NCBI RefSeq assembly: GCF_014203595.1
Contig: NZ_JACHJK010000002.1
Coordinates: 558,001-622,000 of the forward strand
Direction of reading: 5' to 3'
Origin: Streptomyces echinatus
Lineage (GTDB): Bacteria; Actinomycetota; Actinomycetes; Streptomycetales; Streptomycetaceae
DNA length: 64,000 nt
A program made the position numbers and the translations under genes. The notes beneath the pieces were generated by a model that saw only the letters and a program-made list of their open reading frames with translations, was not told where the DNA came from and did no database searches. Positions 24,004-32,426 of the stretch are shown here, piece by piece. The number at the start of each line of letters is the position of its first letter. The first letter of the stretch is position 1.

Positions 24004-24047
24004 GTGAGGCGGCCGTTCCCGGCGGACGCCGGGGCCGGCCGCCTCAC
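24004..24047 (+). terminator. First of two hairpins between convergent VOC and antiporter genes
   Basis: GTGAGGCGGCC (24004-24014) pairs with GGCCGCCTCAC (24037-24047). It directly follows the VOC stop. Confidence 0.6.
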
Positions 24048-24050
24048 CCA

Positions 24051-24088
24051 CCGCCGTCTAGCCGTTCCCGGGCACGGCTAGACGGCGG
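24051..24088 (-). terminator. Second hairpin, overlapping the antiporter stop codon
   Basis: A perfect 14-bp stem: CCGCCGTCTAGCCG (24051-24064) with CGGCTAGACGGCGG (24075-24088). The antiporter stop codon lies in the stem. Confidence 0.7.
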
Positions 24089-25355
24089 GGTCCGTCGCGC
24101 GTTCGCCGGCCTCGGCGGACATGAGGGATCCGGTGGTCGCGCCGCCGTCGACGGTGGGCCGTCCCAGCAGCCAGGTGAGCAGCGGACCCGCCATCGCGGT
24201 CGTCACCACGGCCATGACGACCATGAGCGAGTAGAGCTCCTGGTCGAGGTAGCCCAGTTGCAGTCCCACGTTCAGGACGATGAGCTCGGTCAGGCCGCGG
24301 GTGTTCATCAGGGTGGCCAGCGCGGCCGACTGCCGGACCGGCATCCGGTTGAGGCGGGCGGCGGCGAACGCGCCGACGAACTTTCCGCCGACCGCCACCA
24401 GCAGGATGAGCCCGAGGTCCCCGAGCCCGTTCGCGTCGAGCCCGGAGAGGTCGACCTTGAGGCCGGCGACGAGGAAGAACACGGGAAGGAGGAGGGTGCT
24501 GCTCATGTGTCCGAGGCGCTCGTGCACGTCACGGCGGAGCCGGTCGGTGCCGGAGCGCGGGAGCACGACGCCGAAGAGGAACGCGCCGAAGATGTAGTGC
24601 AGGCCCAGCCACTCGGTGGCGGCGGCGGACAGCAGCAGGCCCGCGACGATGCCGGCGAAGACGGTCGGGGTGAGCCGGAGCGACGGCCGACGGTCCACCA
24701 GGCGGCGCAGGGCGGGGCGCACCAGGAACAGCATGGCCAGCAGGAACGGGACGGCGAGCAGGATCCGCCACTGGTCGGGCCCTGCCGAGCCGCTGATCGC
24801 GACGACGGCGGCGAGCAGGGACCAGGCGAGTACGTCGTCGATGGAGGCGCAGGCCAGCGCCACCACGCCCAGCGGGGTACGGGCCATGTTCCGGTCGGTG
24901 AGAATCCTGGCCAGCACCGGGAACGCGGTGATCGACATGGCGATGCCCATGAACAGCAGGAACGCCGTCCTGTCGTCGGTGCCGTAGTCGTCCATCAGAT
25001 AGAGCCCCAGAACGGCGCCCAGGCCGAACGGCAGCAGGATGGAACTCAGCGAGACGGTGGGGGCGATGGCTCCGCTTCCCCGGATCAGGGCCGCGTCCCA
25101 CTCCAGTCCGACGATGAACATGAAGACGGCGACACCGATCGCGGCCAGGGCGCTGAGCAGGGGCCGCGTGTCGGCAGGTAAGAGGGTGTCGGAGAGCGCC
25201 CCGTGAAACAGGGTCGGTCCCAGCGCGATGCCCGCCAGGACCTCACCGATCACCGCGGGCTGGCCCAGGCGGCGAGCCAGTGCGCCGAGCAGCCGCGCCA
25301 GGAGGACCATGGCGGCGAGCCCGACGAGAAGTGAGGTGGTCTGTTCCGTGGTCAT
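24078..25355 (-). CDS. CPA2-family cation:proton antiporter
   Basis: A 425-residue integral membrane protein with about 12 predicted hydrophobic helices. Signature segments are RLGQPAVIGEVLAGIALGP, FMFIVGLEWD, ITAFPVLARILTDRNM, ACASIDDVLAWSLLA (the conserved Asp pair of Na+/H+ exchangers) and LMNTRGLTELIVLN. The family exchanges K+ or Na+ for protons. It lacks the C-terminal RCK/TrkA-N domain found in KefB/C, so it is a short form. The ATG at 25355 is chosen over an upstream in-frame start because the membrane domain begins directly there. Similar antiporters sit in some antibiotic clusters, but nothing here shows such a link. Confidence 0.9.
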   Translation of the reverse strand: MTTEQTTSLLVGLAAMVLLARLLGALARRLGQPAVIGEVLAGIALGPTLFHGALSDTLLPADTRPLLSALAAIGVAVFMFIVGLEWDAALIRGSGAIAPTVSLSSILLPFGLGAVLGLYLMDDYGTDDRTAFLLFMGIAMSITAFPVLARILTDRNMARTPLGVVALACASIDDVLAWSLLAAVVAISGSAGPDQWRILLAVPFLLAMLFLVRPALRRLVDRRPSLRLTPTVFAGIVAGLLLSAAATEWLGLHYIFGAFLFGVVLPRSGTDRLRRDVHERLGHMSSTLLLPVFFLVAGLKVDLSGLDANGLGDLGLILLVAVGGKFVGAFAAARLNRMPVRQSAALATLMNTRGLTELIVLNVGLQLGYLDQELYSLMVVMAVVTTAMAGPLLTWLLGRPTVDGGATTGSLMSAEAGERATDPAV

Positions 25356-25598
25356 GCAGTCGGTCTCCGTCCTTGCGCTCCGGTCCGCCCTCCCCAATTG
25401 CTGGACGTGGCCGAGCGAGGTGGGCAGGTGGGTGATCCGGGGCGGTGCGGAACGGACCTGACCGATACGGGCTCCCCGTCAGGCCGGTCATGAATATGAC
25501 AGTCGGCTCCGTCGGCCATCAACCCTTAGTCATGTGTACAAGCCACCCAAAGGGTCGCCGCCCGCTCACCCGTCGAGACGGAGCCACCGGCCCGGGAC

Positions 25599-26180
25599 TC
25601 AGGCGCGCAGCGCGTTCCCCAGGCCCTCCAGGCGGCTCAGCAACCCGGTGAGCAGGCCCGCGAGTTCGCCCTGTTCGTCCGGGGGCAGGACGGACAGTAC
25701 GGCCGTCTCGTAGCCGAGTTGCTCGGGGAGGATGCCGTCGACCAGGTCGCGGCCGGCGTCGGTGAGACGGAGGTGGGCGACCCGGCGGTCGCGGGTGTCG
25801 CCGCGCCGCTCCACCAGGCCGCGCTCGGTCAGCTGCTTGAGCCGCTTGGTGACGGCGGCCCCGGAGGAGAAGGTCTCCCGGGCCAGATCGCCCGGGGTCA
25901 GCTCGTGACCGGTCCGGCGCAGCGCGCCGAGCAGGTCGAACTCGGCGCGGCTCAGGCCGGCCCGGCGCAGCGGGGCGTCCTCGGCCTGCTGCAGCAGGGC
26001 GGCACAGCGGTTGATCCGGCCGATGATCTCCATGGGCCCGGTGTCCAGCTGCGGGTGGACGGCCTGCCACTGGCGGACGACTGCGGAGACGGTGTCGCTC
26101 CGCGCGGGGTCGCTGCCGCCCCCGGGCCGGGCACCGGTCGCGTCGCCGCCGGGCGTCGGTCCGCCGTTCGTCGCCGTCAT
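25599..26180 (-). CDS. MarR-family transcriptional regulator
   Basis: A 193-residue winged-helix regulator with a disordered Gly/Pro-rich N-terminus of about 30 residues. The MarR core spans about 45-180: AGLSRAEFDLLGALRRTG, LTPGDLARETFSSGAAVTKRLKQL (recognition helix region), LVERRGDTRDRRVAHLRLTDAG (wing). The ATG overlaps the FUSC stop in ATGA, so it is co-transcribed and translationally coupled with the transporter. It probably represses the pair in response to an aromatic or phenolic ligand; the operator would be in the AT-rich leader at about 27866-27900. Confidence 0.9.
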   Translation of the reverse strand: MTATNGGPTPGGDATGARPGGGSDPARSDTVSAVVRQWQAVHPQLDTGPMEIIGRINRCAALLQQAEDAPLRRAGLSRAEFDLLGALRRTGHELTPGDLARETFSSGAAVTKRLKQLTERGLVERRGDTRDRRVAHLRLTDAGRDLVDGILPEQLGYETAVLSVLPPDEQGELAGLLTGLLSRLEGLGNALRA

Positions 26181-27865
26181 GGCCGCATGTCCTCCGTCGT
26201 CCTGCCCGGGTCCTGGTCCCGGGACGGGTCCCGCGGTACGAGCCCCTGGCGCCGTACCGTCGCCGCGAGCGTACGGTGTCCGGCCTGTTCGACGAGCACG
26301 ACCCGCTCCTCCGGCAGGGCGCGCCGCCACCACTCGCCGGCGGCGGCGTCGGCCGTGGCCCGCAGATCGACCAGGGCGGCGGCGAGGCCTCGGCGGGCGG
26401 AATCCAGGGCGTGGGGCCCCGGGTGCGGCTCGGCGAGCAGGCGGGCGGCGCTCTCGCGGGCCCGCTCGGCCGCGGTCAGCGCGTGGTCCAGGCGGTCGCC
26501 CGCGCGCCGGTTGGTGACGGCGACGGCGGCGACGAAGCCGACCAGCGCGCCGACGAGGGTGTCCACGACCCGGTCGGTGATCAGCTCGGCCGGGTCCTGG
26601 GTGCGCGCGAACTCGGTGATGAGCAGGGCCATCGGGGTGACGCAGACGCTGCCCAGCCAGTAGTTGCGGCCGATGAGGGCCTCCGCGCCGAAATTGAGGG
26701 CGACACAGCACAGCACCAGGGCGGCGGGGTGCAGGTGGGCGAGGGGCGCCAGGGCGGCGAAGGCGAGGACGCCGACGAGGTTGCCCACGACGCGCTGGAC
26801 TCCCCGGTTCCAGGTGAGCGTGACGTTGGCCTGGTAGAGGGAGGCCGCGGTCACCAGCGCCCAGTACGGCCGGCCGACGCCGAGGGCGAGAGCGGCGTAT
26901 CCGGCGAGGGCGCAGCCGAGCGCGGTGCGTGCGGCGATCGGCGCGAAGGGGGTGCGGCGGTGCCACGGCGACCGGGGCGGCAGGGCACGTTCGACGGCCA
27001 CGCCGAGGAGTTCGTCGGCCGATGCGCGCGGCTGCCCGACGCGTGGGATCCGGCCGGTGCCGCGCAGTTCGCGGGCCCAGGCGCGCAGCCGCACGGGGTC
27101 GGTGGCGGCGGGCGCGGCGAGCGCGACCTCGGCACGGACGAGAAGCTGTTCGAGGGCGCGGCGGGTGGCGTCGGGGCGGGCGCCGGTGGCGAGCAGCGAC
27201 TGCCAGGCGGCGTGGATCGCGGCCGCGGTCGCGGCGCGGGCCCGGGTGTGGCCGTCGGCGGTGCCGCGCGTCCCGGCGTACACGGCGGCGGCGTTCAGGG
27301 CCTGGGCGGTGGCCCGGCGTTCGGGGCCGTGCGGGCGGAACAGCCCCGGTGCCATGCCGACCAGCCAGGCCCAGGCGCCGGCGGCGAGGGCCAGCCCGAG
27401 GTGCCCCGGGATCTGTCCGAGGGGCTGCGGCGCGAAGAGCGAGGCGGAGCTGATGAAGGTGAGGACCACATTGCCGGGCGGACCGACGCGGGTGGCGTCG
27501 CACACGGTCTTCTGGACGGCCGCGAGGACCGCGCCGACGGTGACGAGGACGACGGCGTTCGTGGTGAGCGCCGCGGTGAGCAGGGCGACGGCGAGGCCGC
27601 CGACCATGCCGAGCACCACCCAGGCCAGCGCCCGGGCGCGGGCGGCGTAGGGCCGGTTGTGGCCGTAGAGCGCGCACAGCGATCCGGCCATTGTGTACAT
27701 GGCGAGATCGAGGCGGCCGAGTGCGAGCAGCGTGAGGTTGGGCGGGGCGATCGCGGCGACCGCGCTCAGCGCGGGCTTGAACCAGATGTCGGAGGGGCGT
27801 CCGAGGCGGAGGGCCCCGGCGAGGGGAAGGGCGAGGTGAAGACGGTGGGGGGTCGCACTGCTCAT
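26177..27865 (-). CDS. FUSC-family (aromatic acid exporter-like) membrane protein
   Basis: A 562-residue protein with two blocks of hydrophobic helices (about residues 25-165 and 305-430) separated and followed by soluble segments, the layout of the FUSC/YccS/AaeB group. Marker segments are ARALAWVVLGMVGGLAVALL, RTALGCALAGYAALALGVGRPYWAL (fragmentary) and TWNRGVQRVVGNLVGVLAF, the last being the conserved R-x-x-G-x-x-x-G motif. These proteins are thought to export aromatic carboxylates or related compounds. The upstream leader (27866-27900) is unusually AT-rich and includes ATGCTAAATTGATGGTATG, a possible MarR site. Operon with the MarR gene. Confidence 0.88.
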   Translation of the reverse strand: MSSATPHRLHLALPLAGALRLGRPSDIWFKPALSAVAAIAPPNLTLLALGRLDLAMYTMAGSLCALYGHNRPYAARARALAWVVLGMVGGLAVALLTAALTTNAVVLVTVGAVLAAVQKTVCDATRVGPPGNVVLTFISSASLFAPQPLGQIPGHLGLALAAGAWAWLVGMAPGLFRPHGPERRATAQALNAAAVYAGTRGTADGHTRARAATAAAIHAAWQSLLATGARPDATRRALEQLLVRAEVALAAPAATDPVRLRAWARELRGTGRIPRVGQPRASADELLGVAVERALPPRSPWHRRTPFAPIAARTALGCALAGYAALALGVGRPYWALVTAASLYQANVTLTWNRGVQRVVGNLVGVLAFAALAPLAHLHPAALVLCCVALNFGAEALIGRNYWLGSVCVTPMALLITEFARTQDPAELITDRVVDTLVGALVGFVAAVAVTNRRAGDRLDHALTAAERARESAARLLAEPHPGPHALDSARRGLAAALVDLRATADAAAGEWWRRALPEERVVLVEQAGHRTLAATVRRQGLVPRDPSRDQDPGRTTEDMRP

Positions 27866-28033
27866 ACCATCAATTTAGCATGTGTTTTACCCGTGAAATA
27901 GTCGGGGGCGGGGATGACCGGCGGTGACGGTCCGTGCTCCCCCGTATGCTCCCCGCGTACCCCCTTGCGCTCGCGTGCGCTCCGCCGCTCCTGGGCATCG
28001 CATCCCTCGACGACCGTCGAGCGGAGGTGCCGC

Positions 28034-28585
28034 GTGCCCGGACCGGTGTCGACAGCCTGGCTGCTGGTCGCGCTGTGCGCGGCGACCGGGGCCTACTGCC
28101 TGCTGCGGATGCGCAGCGGCGTCGAGGAGCAGCGCCGGGCCGCGGGCGGTGAGGCGCTGATGGGTTTCGGCATGGCCGCGATGGCCGTGCCGGCGGCGGT
28201 GTACACGCCGCCGCGATGGGCCTGGCCGGTGTACGCGGCCGTGTTCGGCGCGGCCGCCCTGCACGCGCTGTGGAACGGGCGCGGCGGCCCCCGCCATCTG
28301 CACCACCTGGTGGGGAGCGCCGCGATGGTCTACATGGCGGTGGCGATGACCGTCTCCCCGCACGCCGCCCACCATGGGCACGGCGGCACCGGCGTGCCCC
28401 TGCTGACCGGCGCGCTCCTGCTGTACTTCGTGGGCTATGTGCTGCTCTCCGGTGTCCGTCTGGTGCCCGCCACCGCCATGGCGCACGGGCCGGTGCCGGC
28501 CGGCTGGGGCGACCGCCCGGAGCTGGCCCGGGCGTGCCGGCTGTCGATGGGGATCGGCATGGTGACCATGCTGCTGGCGATGTGA
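28034..28585 (+). CDS. DUF5134-family membrane protein
   Basis: A 183-residue integral membrane protein with about five hydrophobic segments (for example TAWLLVALCAATGAYCLL, AGGEALMGFGMAAMAVPAAV, GVPLLTGALLLYFVGYVLLS) and a His-rich loop SPHAAHHGHGGTG that could bind metal. This matches the actinobacterial DUF5134 family, function unknown; DUF5134 genes are often next to copper- or peptidase-related genes. The GTG at 28034 follows GGAGGTG. The M56 peptidase gene lies 128 nt downstream on the same strand. Confidence 0.78.
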   Translation: MPGPVSTAWLLVALCAATGAYCLLRMRSGVEEQRRAAGGEALMGFGMAAMAVPAAVYTPPRWAWPVYAAVFGAAALHALWNGRGGPRHLHHLVGSAAMVYMAVAMTVSPHAAHHGHGGTGVPLLTGALLLYFVGYVLLSGVRLVPATAMAHGPVPAGWGDRPELARACRLSMGIGMVTMLLAM

Positions 28586-28713
28586 CCACCGGGCCCAGGA
28601 CCACAGCAGGACGACAGGGTGGGCGGGGCCGGCAGGAACACACGCGTTGAGTACGTCACTTCGGCACCGGGGACCGTACCGCCGGGCGGTTCGGCGCTCA
28701 TAGGGTGCTGACC

Positions 28714-29649
28714 ATGATGGTCCCCGTGGCCCTGCTGCTGCTCGGCGCCCTGACCGCCGTCGTCGCCCCGCGGCTGCTTGCCCGGGCCGACTGGCCGGAC
28801 CGCGAGCCGGTCGTCGCCCTGTGGGTGTGGCAGTGCGTGGTGGCGGCCGTCCTGCTGTGCTGCGCCCTGTCGATGACGCTCAGCGCGGCCGCGGCCTGGC
28901 AGGCCGTGCGGGGGCACGTGTTCGCCACCGCGCCGCGCACGGTCGTCGACGCGTACGCCCTCGGCACCGCCGGCCCCTGGGCGGCGCCCACCGCCGTACT
29001 GCTCGCCTGCGGCGGCCTGTGGAGCCTGGCGATGCTGGTCCGCGAGGTCGTACGGGCCCGGGAACGGCGGCGGGGACGACGGACCGAACTGCTCGTGCGC
29101 GCACCGCTGTTGCCGGGTGAGGAGCCGGCCGGCGGCCGGCTGGTGGTGCTGGAGGGCGACCGTCCCGACGCCTGGTGGCTGCCCGGCAGCGCACCCCGGC
29201 TGGTCATCACCACGGCCGCGCTGCGCAGGCTGAAGGGGCGGCAGCTGGACGCGCTCCTCGCGCACGAGCAGGGGCACGCGCAGGCCCGGCACGACTGGCT
29301 GCGGCACTGTTCGGCCGCGCTGGCGGGCGGTTTCCCGCGGGTCCCGGTGTTCGCCGCGTTCCGCGACGAGATGCACCGGCTGGTCGAGCTGGCCGCCGAC
29401 GACATGGCGTCCCGGCGCTTCGGCCGGCTGACGACGGCGCTGGCCCTGGTGGAACTCAACGAGGAGCGGGGCGTGTTCGGCCCCGGGCCGACGCCACAGG
29501 CACACCTGCCGCAGCGCGTGCACCGGCTGCTGACCGCCCCCGACCGCCTCCCCGCACTGCACCGCCTGCGCCTGACGGCGACCGCCGCACTGGTACCGGC
29601 GCTCCCCGTACTGGTGGCCCTGGTACCCGGCCTGCGGGCCCTGGGCTGA
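28714..29649 (+). CDS. M56-family (BlaR1/MecR1-like) membrane metallopeptidase
   Basis: A 311-residue membrane protein. Three hydrophobic segments precede a cytosolic peptidase domain with the zinc motif LLAHEQGHAQARHDWL (HExxH, about residues 183-187) and a downstream Glu-bearing helix (HRLVELAADDMASRR, ExxxD third-ligand region). A final hydrophobic helix ends the protein. In actinobacteria such M56 proteins are usually paired with a BlaI-type repressor; none is present here. TAGGGT (28701-28706) ends 7 nt before the ATG at 28714, suggesting a leaderless mRNA; a GTG at 28705 is an alternative start. Confidence 0.85.
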   Translation: MMVPVALLLLGALTAVVAPRLLARADWPDREPVVALWVWQCVVAAVLLCCALSMTLSAAAAWQAVRGHVFATAPRTVVDAYALGTAGPWAAPTAVLLACGGLWSLAMLVREVVRARERRRGRRTELLVRAPLLPGEEPAGGRLVVLEGDRPDAWWLPGSAPRLVITTAALRRLKGRQLDALLAHEQGHAQARHDWLRHCSAALAGGFPRVPVFAAFRDEMHRLVELAADDMASRRFGRLTTALALVELNEERGVFGPGPTPQAHLPQRVHRLLTAPDRLPALHRLRLTATAALVPALPVLVALVPGLRALG

Positions 29650-29767
29650 CACCGGTCCGGAGACACCGGGGCCGCTGACCGGTGCCGGCCCGCGGGCCCT
29701 GGGCCGACGCGAAGGCGGCCGCGGGAGGTGGTGGCTCGTGGATGGCCGGTGGCGGCTCACGGTAGGC

Positions 29768-29833
29768 CGGCGGCGGTTCGTGGGTGGGTCGGTGGCGGTT
29801 CGCGGGTGGGGCGGTGGCGGTTCGCGGGTGGGT
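29768..29833. repeat. 22-bp tandem repeats in the spacer before the PAP2 gene
   Basis: Three 22-bp units, 29768-29789, 29790-29811 and 29812-29833, share the core CGGTGGCGGTTCGCGGGTGG with one to three mismatches. Degenerate copies extend to about 29728 and 29875. No gene is supported at 29650-29922. Confidence 0.75.
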
Positions 29834-29922
29834 CGGTGATGGGGCGGTGGTGGTTCGTGGGTGGGGCCGGTTCCGGGCATGCCGGTCTTGGCCGTGGGCG
29901 CTCGATCAACAAAGATCGCGGC

Positions 29923-30639
29923 ATGCACCGTCGCCCCACCGCTCCCCCGCCGCCGTCCCCCGACCCGCCGGCACCGCGCCGCACGGCCACCCGCGTCGCC
30001 GCCGGCCTCGCCGTCTGCTCGGTCCTGCTGCTCACCCTCGTCGCGGCGCGCTGGCACCCGCTGCTCGCCCTGGACGGCGGCCTCTCCCGCACCACCCACC
30101 GCTGGGCGGTCCACTACCGCGGGGTCACCGAGGTCTTCCGGGTGCTGACGGACTGGGTGTGGGACCCGCTGACCATGCGCCTGGCGTGCGCGGCGGCGGC
30201 CGTGTGGCTCATCTGGCGCCGCGCCGCCTGGTGGACGGCGCTGTGGCTGGCGGTCACCTGCGCGGTCGCCGCGATCGTGCAGCAGTCGGTGAAGGCCGCC
30301 GTCGACCGTCCCCGTCCGGCCTGGCGGGACCCCGTCGACACCGCCCACTACGCGGCCTTCCCCTCCGGTCACGCGATGACCGCCACCCTGGTCTGCGGCC
30401 TGCTGCTGTGGCTGCTGCACCGCTGCGGACCGGGCCGCGTCCTGTGGCGTACGGCGGTGGCGGCCGCGCTCGTCTCCGTGGCCGGAGTGGGCGTGACCCG
30501 GGTGTGGCTGGGCGTCCACTGGCCGTCGGACGTGCTCGGCGGATGGCTGTTCGGGGCGCTGCTCGCGGCACTGGCGGTGATCGTGTACGAGTGGCCGCGG
30601 GGCCGCCGGCCGGAACTGCCGCCGCGTCGGCGCGGGTAG
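29923..30639 (+). CDS. PAP2-family phosphatase
   Basis: A 238-residue membrane phosphatase with about six hydrophobic helices. The three phosphatase motifs are present: KAAVDRPRPAW (KxxxxxxRP), FPSGHAMTA (PSGH with catalytic His) and TRVWLGVHWPSDVLGG (SR-x5-H-x3-D form, with Thr in place of Ser). It would dephosphorylate lipid phosphates such as undecaprenyl pyrophosphate or phosphatidic acid at the outer membrane face. The ATG at 29923 is chosen since the upstream frame is the tandem repeat. A small inverted repeat, CGATCaacaaaGATCG, lies just upstream. The stop codon overlaps the -10-like TAGAGT of the next gene. Confidence 0.88.
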   Translation: MHRRPTAPPPPSPDPPAPRRTATRVAAGLAVCSVLLLTLVAARWHPLLALDGGLSRTTHRWAVHYRGVTEVFRVLTDWVWDPLTMRLACAAAAVWLIWRRAAWWTALWLAVTCAVAAIVQQSVKAAVDRPRPAWRDPVDTAHYAAFPSGHAMTATLVCGLLLWLLHRCGPGRVLWRTAVAAALVSVAGVGVTRVWLGVHWPSDVLGGWLFGALLAALAVIVYEWPRGRRPELPPRRRG

Positions 30640-30649
30640 AGTCCCGCGC

Positions 30650-31339
30650 ATGGCCGCCGTGCTGTTCGACTTCTCCGGGACCCTGTTCCGCGCCGAGACC
30701 GCCGAGTCCTGGCTGCGCGCGGTGCTGACCGAGACGGGCCACACCCTGCCCGAGTCGGAACTGACCGGCACCGTCCGGGCGCTGGAGGAGGCCGGAGCGC
30801 TGCCGGGCGGGGCGGTGCCGGTGGAGCTGCCGGCGGACCTCACGGGCCTCTGGGCGGTCCGTGACGAGAGCGCTGAGCTGCACCGGGCCGCGTACACGGG
30901 CCTGTCCCGCCGGGTGCCGCTGCCGGATCCGGGACTGCACGACGCCCTGTACGAGCGGCACATGGCACCGGCGGCGTGGGCGCCGTACCCGGACGCCGCC
31001 GAGGTGCTGCGCACCCTGCGCGAGCGCGGGACCGGCATCGGCGTGGTCAGCAACATCGGCTGGGACCTGCGCCCGGTGTTCCGCGCGCACGGGCTCGACG
31101 CGTATGTGGACACGTACGCGTTGTCGTACGAACACGGGGTGCAGAAGCCCGATCCGCGGCTGTTCGCGGTCGCCTGCGAGGCGCTCGGCACGGATCCGCG
31201 GGAGGTGCTGATGGTCGGCGACAGCAGGCCGGCGGACGGCGGGGCCGCGGCCCTCGGCTGCCGTGTGCACTTCGTGGACCACCTGCCGGTGACCGAGCGC
31301 CCCGACGCGCTGCTGCCGGTACTGGACCTGATGAGCTGA
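30650..31339 (+). CDS. HAD-IA family hydrolase
   Basis: A 229-residue HAD phosphatase-type enzyme. Motif I is LFDFSGTLFRAE; the second Asp of DxDxT is replaced by Ser, which occurs in some HAD hydrolases. Motif II is IGVVSNIGWDLR, motif III is the Lys in GVQKPDPRLF, and motif IV is LMVGDSRPADGGAAALG. A C1-type cap lies between motifs I and II. The substrate is unknown. The ATG at 30650 comes 7 nt after TAGAGT (30637-30642) without a Shine-Dalgarno sequence, so it may have its own leaderless mRNA. Confidence 0.86.
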   Translation: MAAVLFDFSGTLFRAETAESWLRAVLTETGHTLPESELTGTVRALEEAGALPGGAVPVELPADLTGLWAVRDESAELHRAAYTGLSRRVPLPDPGLHDALYERHMAPAAWAPYPDAAEVLRTLRERGTGIGVVSNIGWDLRPVFRAHGLDAYVDTYALSYEHGVQKPDPRLFAVACEALGTDPREVLMVGDSRPADGGAAALGCRVHFVDHLPVTERPDALLPVLDLMS

Positions 31340-31739
31340 ACGGGCCTCCGGAGGGCCCCGCGATGCCGGCGATGCCGCTCCGACCGCCGGCGGCGGCTCC
31401 GGCCCGCGCGCACCGCCTCGCCGGCTGACGCCCCCTCAACCACCCGACCGGACGACGGAGAGCACGTGAAAGACGACACCCGTCCGGAACCGGCGAGCCC
31501 CGCACGGACGGGTTCCGGGATGCGGACCCGGAGTACGGGCCTGTGGCATGCCTCCTCGTGCGCCTGAGCCGGTACCGCGCCGAGCCCGGGCCCCCGGAGG
31601 AGCAGCCGTGCCGTCCGTCTGAGACGATCCCCCGCGTCGCCCCAGACGGACGGCTTGCTGCGGGCAGGCCCCAACCACAGGGCCGGCCCGATGCGTTGAG
31701 TATAGTTGGCTGGCAGCCAGTCAACGCAGGAGTTTCAGG
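31340..31739. other. Spacer between the HAD and TetR genes
   Basis: No supported gene in 400 bp. A short GGGCC/GGCCC hairpin at about 31341-31357 may terminate the HAD transcript, and the TetR operator lies at the right end. Confidence 0.4.
31706..31724. promoter_or_regulatory. TetR-type operator overlapping a -10 element
   Basis: TTGGCTGGC-A-GCCAGTCAA is a 19-bp inverted repeat with 8 of 9 arm positions matching. TATAGT (31701-31706), a good -10 hexamer, abuts it. It lies 15 nt before the TetR start, so autorepression is expected. Confidence 0.7.
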
Positions 31740-32408
31740 ATGTCCCCGCGCAGCGCCTCGGTCAATGAAGAATTGCGGCGGCGTTCCCGGGAACGGCTGC
31801 TGCAGGCCGCCGTGGAACTGGTCGGCGAGCACGGCTTCGAGGCCACGACGCTGGGCGACATCGCGGACCGTGCCGGTTCGGCGCGCGGACTGGTGTCGTA
31901 CTACTTCCCCGGCAAGCGCCAGTTGGTGCAGTCCGCCGTACACCGGCTGATGCACCGCACGCTGGAGGAGGCGCTGGAGCGGGAGCCGTGCACCGAGGAC
32001 GGCCGGGAGCGGCTGGCCCGGGCCATCGACGCGATCCTGGGCCTGGCCCGGGACCGGCCGGTGCTGATGCGCCAGCACATGGCGGGCCTGCTCCAGGCCG
32101 AGGGCTTCGTGCAGTGCCCGGAGCAGCGCCGGCTGGCGGAACTGCTCGGCGACACCGTCGCCCGGTACGGCGCGCAGGACGTCTCGGCCGACTACCCGAT
32201 GCTGCGGGCCCTGTTGATGGGCGCGGTGTTCTCGGCGCTGGTGCCGGGGGTGCCGATGCCCGTACCGGTGCTGCGGGCCGAGCTGTTCCAGCGGTACGGG
32301 CTCGACCGGGAGATGGGTGTGCCCCCGGAGAGCGAACCGGCCCCGAAGGCGGAGGACCAGGATCTGTCCCGGTTCTTCGCCACGGAGGAGCGGCCGGGCA
32401 ACGCCTGA
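31740..32408 (+). CDS. TetR-family transcriptional regulator
   Basis: A 222-residue regulator. The N-terminal DNA-binding domain is clear: RERLLQAAVELVGEHGFEAT, TLGDIADRAGSARGLVSYYF and PGKRQLVQSAV (about residues 17-66). The remaining helical ligand-binding domain carries no recognisable specificity. AGGAGTTTCAGG precedes the ATG. The 19-bp palindrome immediately upstream is the likely operator. Neighbours (HAD, DUF6214) are not obvious targets, so it may regulate itself and distant genes. Confidence 0.92.
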   Translation: MSPRSASVNEELRRRSRERLLQAAVELVGEHGFEATTLGDIADRAGSARGLVSYYFPGKRQLVQSAVHRLMHRTLEEALEREPCTEDGRERLARAIDAILGLARDRPVLMRQHMAGLLQAEGFVQCPEQRRLAELLGDTVARYGAQDVSADYPMLRALLMGAVFSALVPGVPMPVPVLRAELFQRYGLDREMGVPPESEPAPKAEDQDLSRFFATEERPGNA

Positions 32409-32426
32409 GGCGGCCGGGCCGGCTCG

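Noticed and set aside
31436..31678. 80-codon minus-strand frame between HAD and TetR genes
   Set aside because: Arg/Gly-rich, no Shine-Dalgarno sequence and no similarity to any family I know; treated as non-coding.
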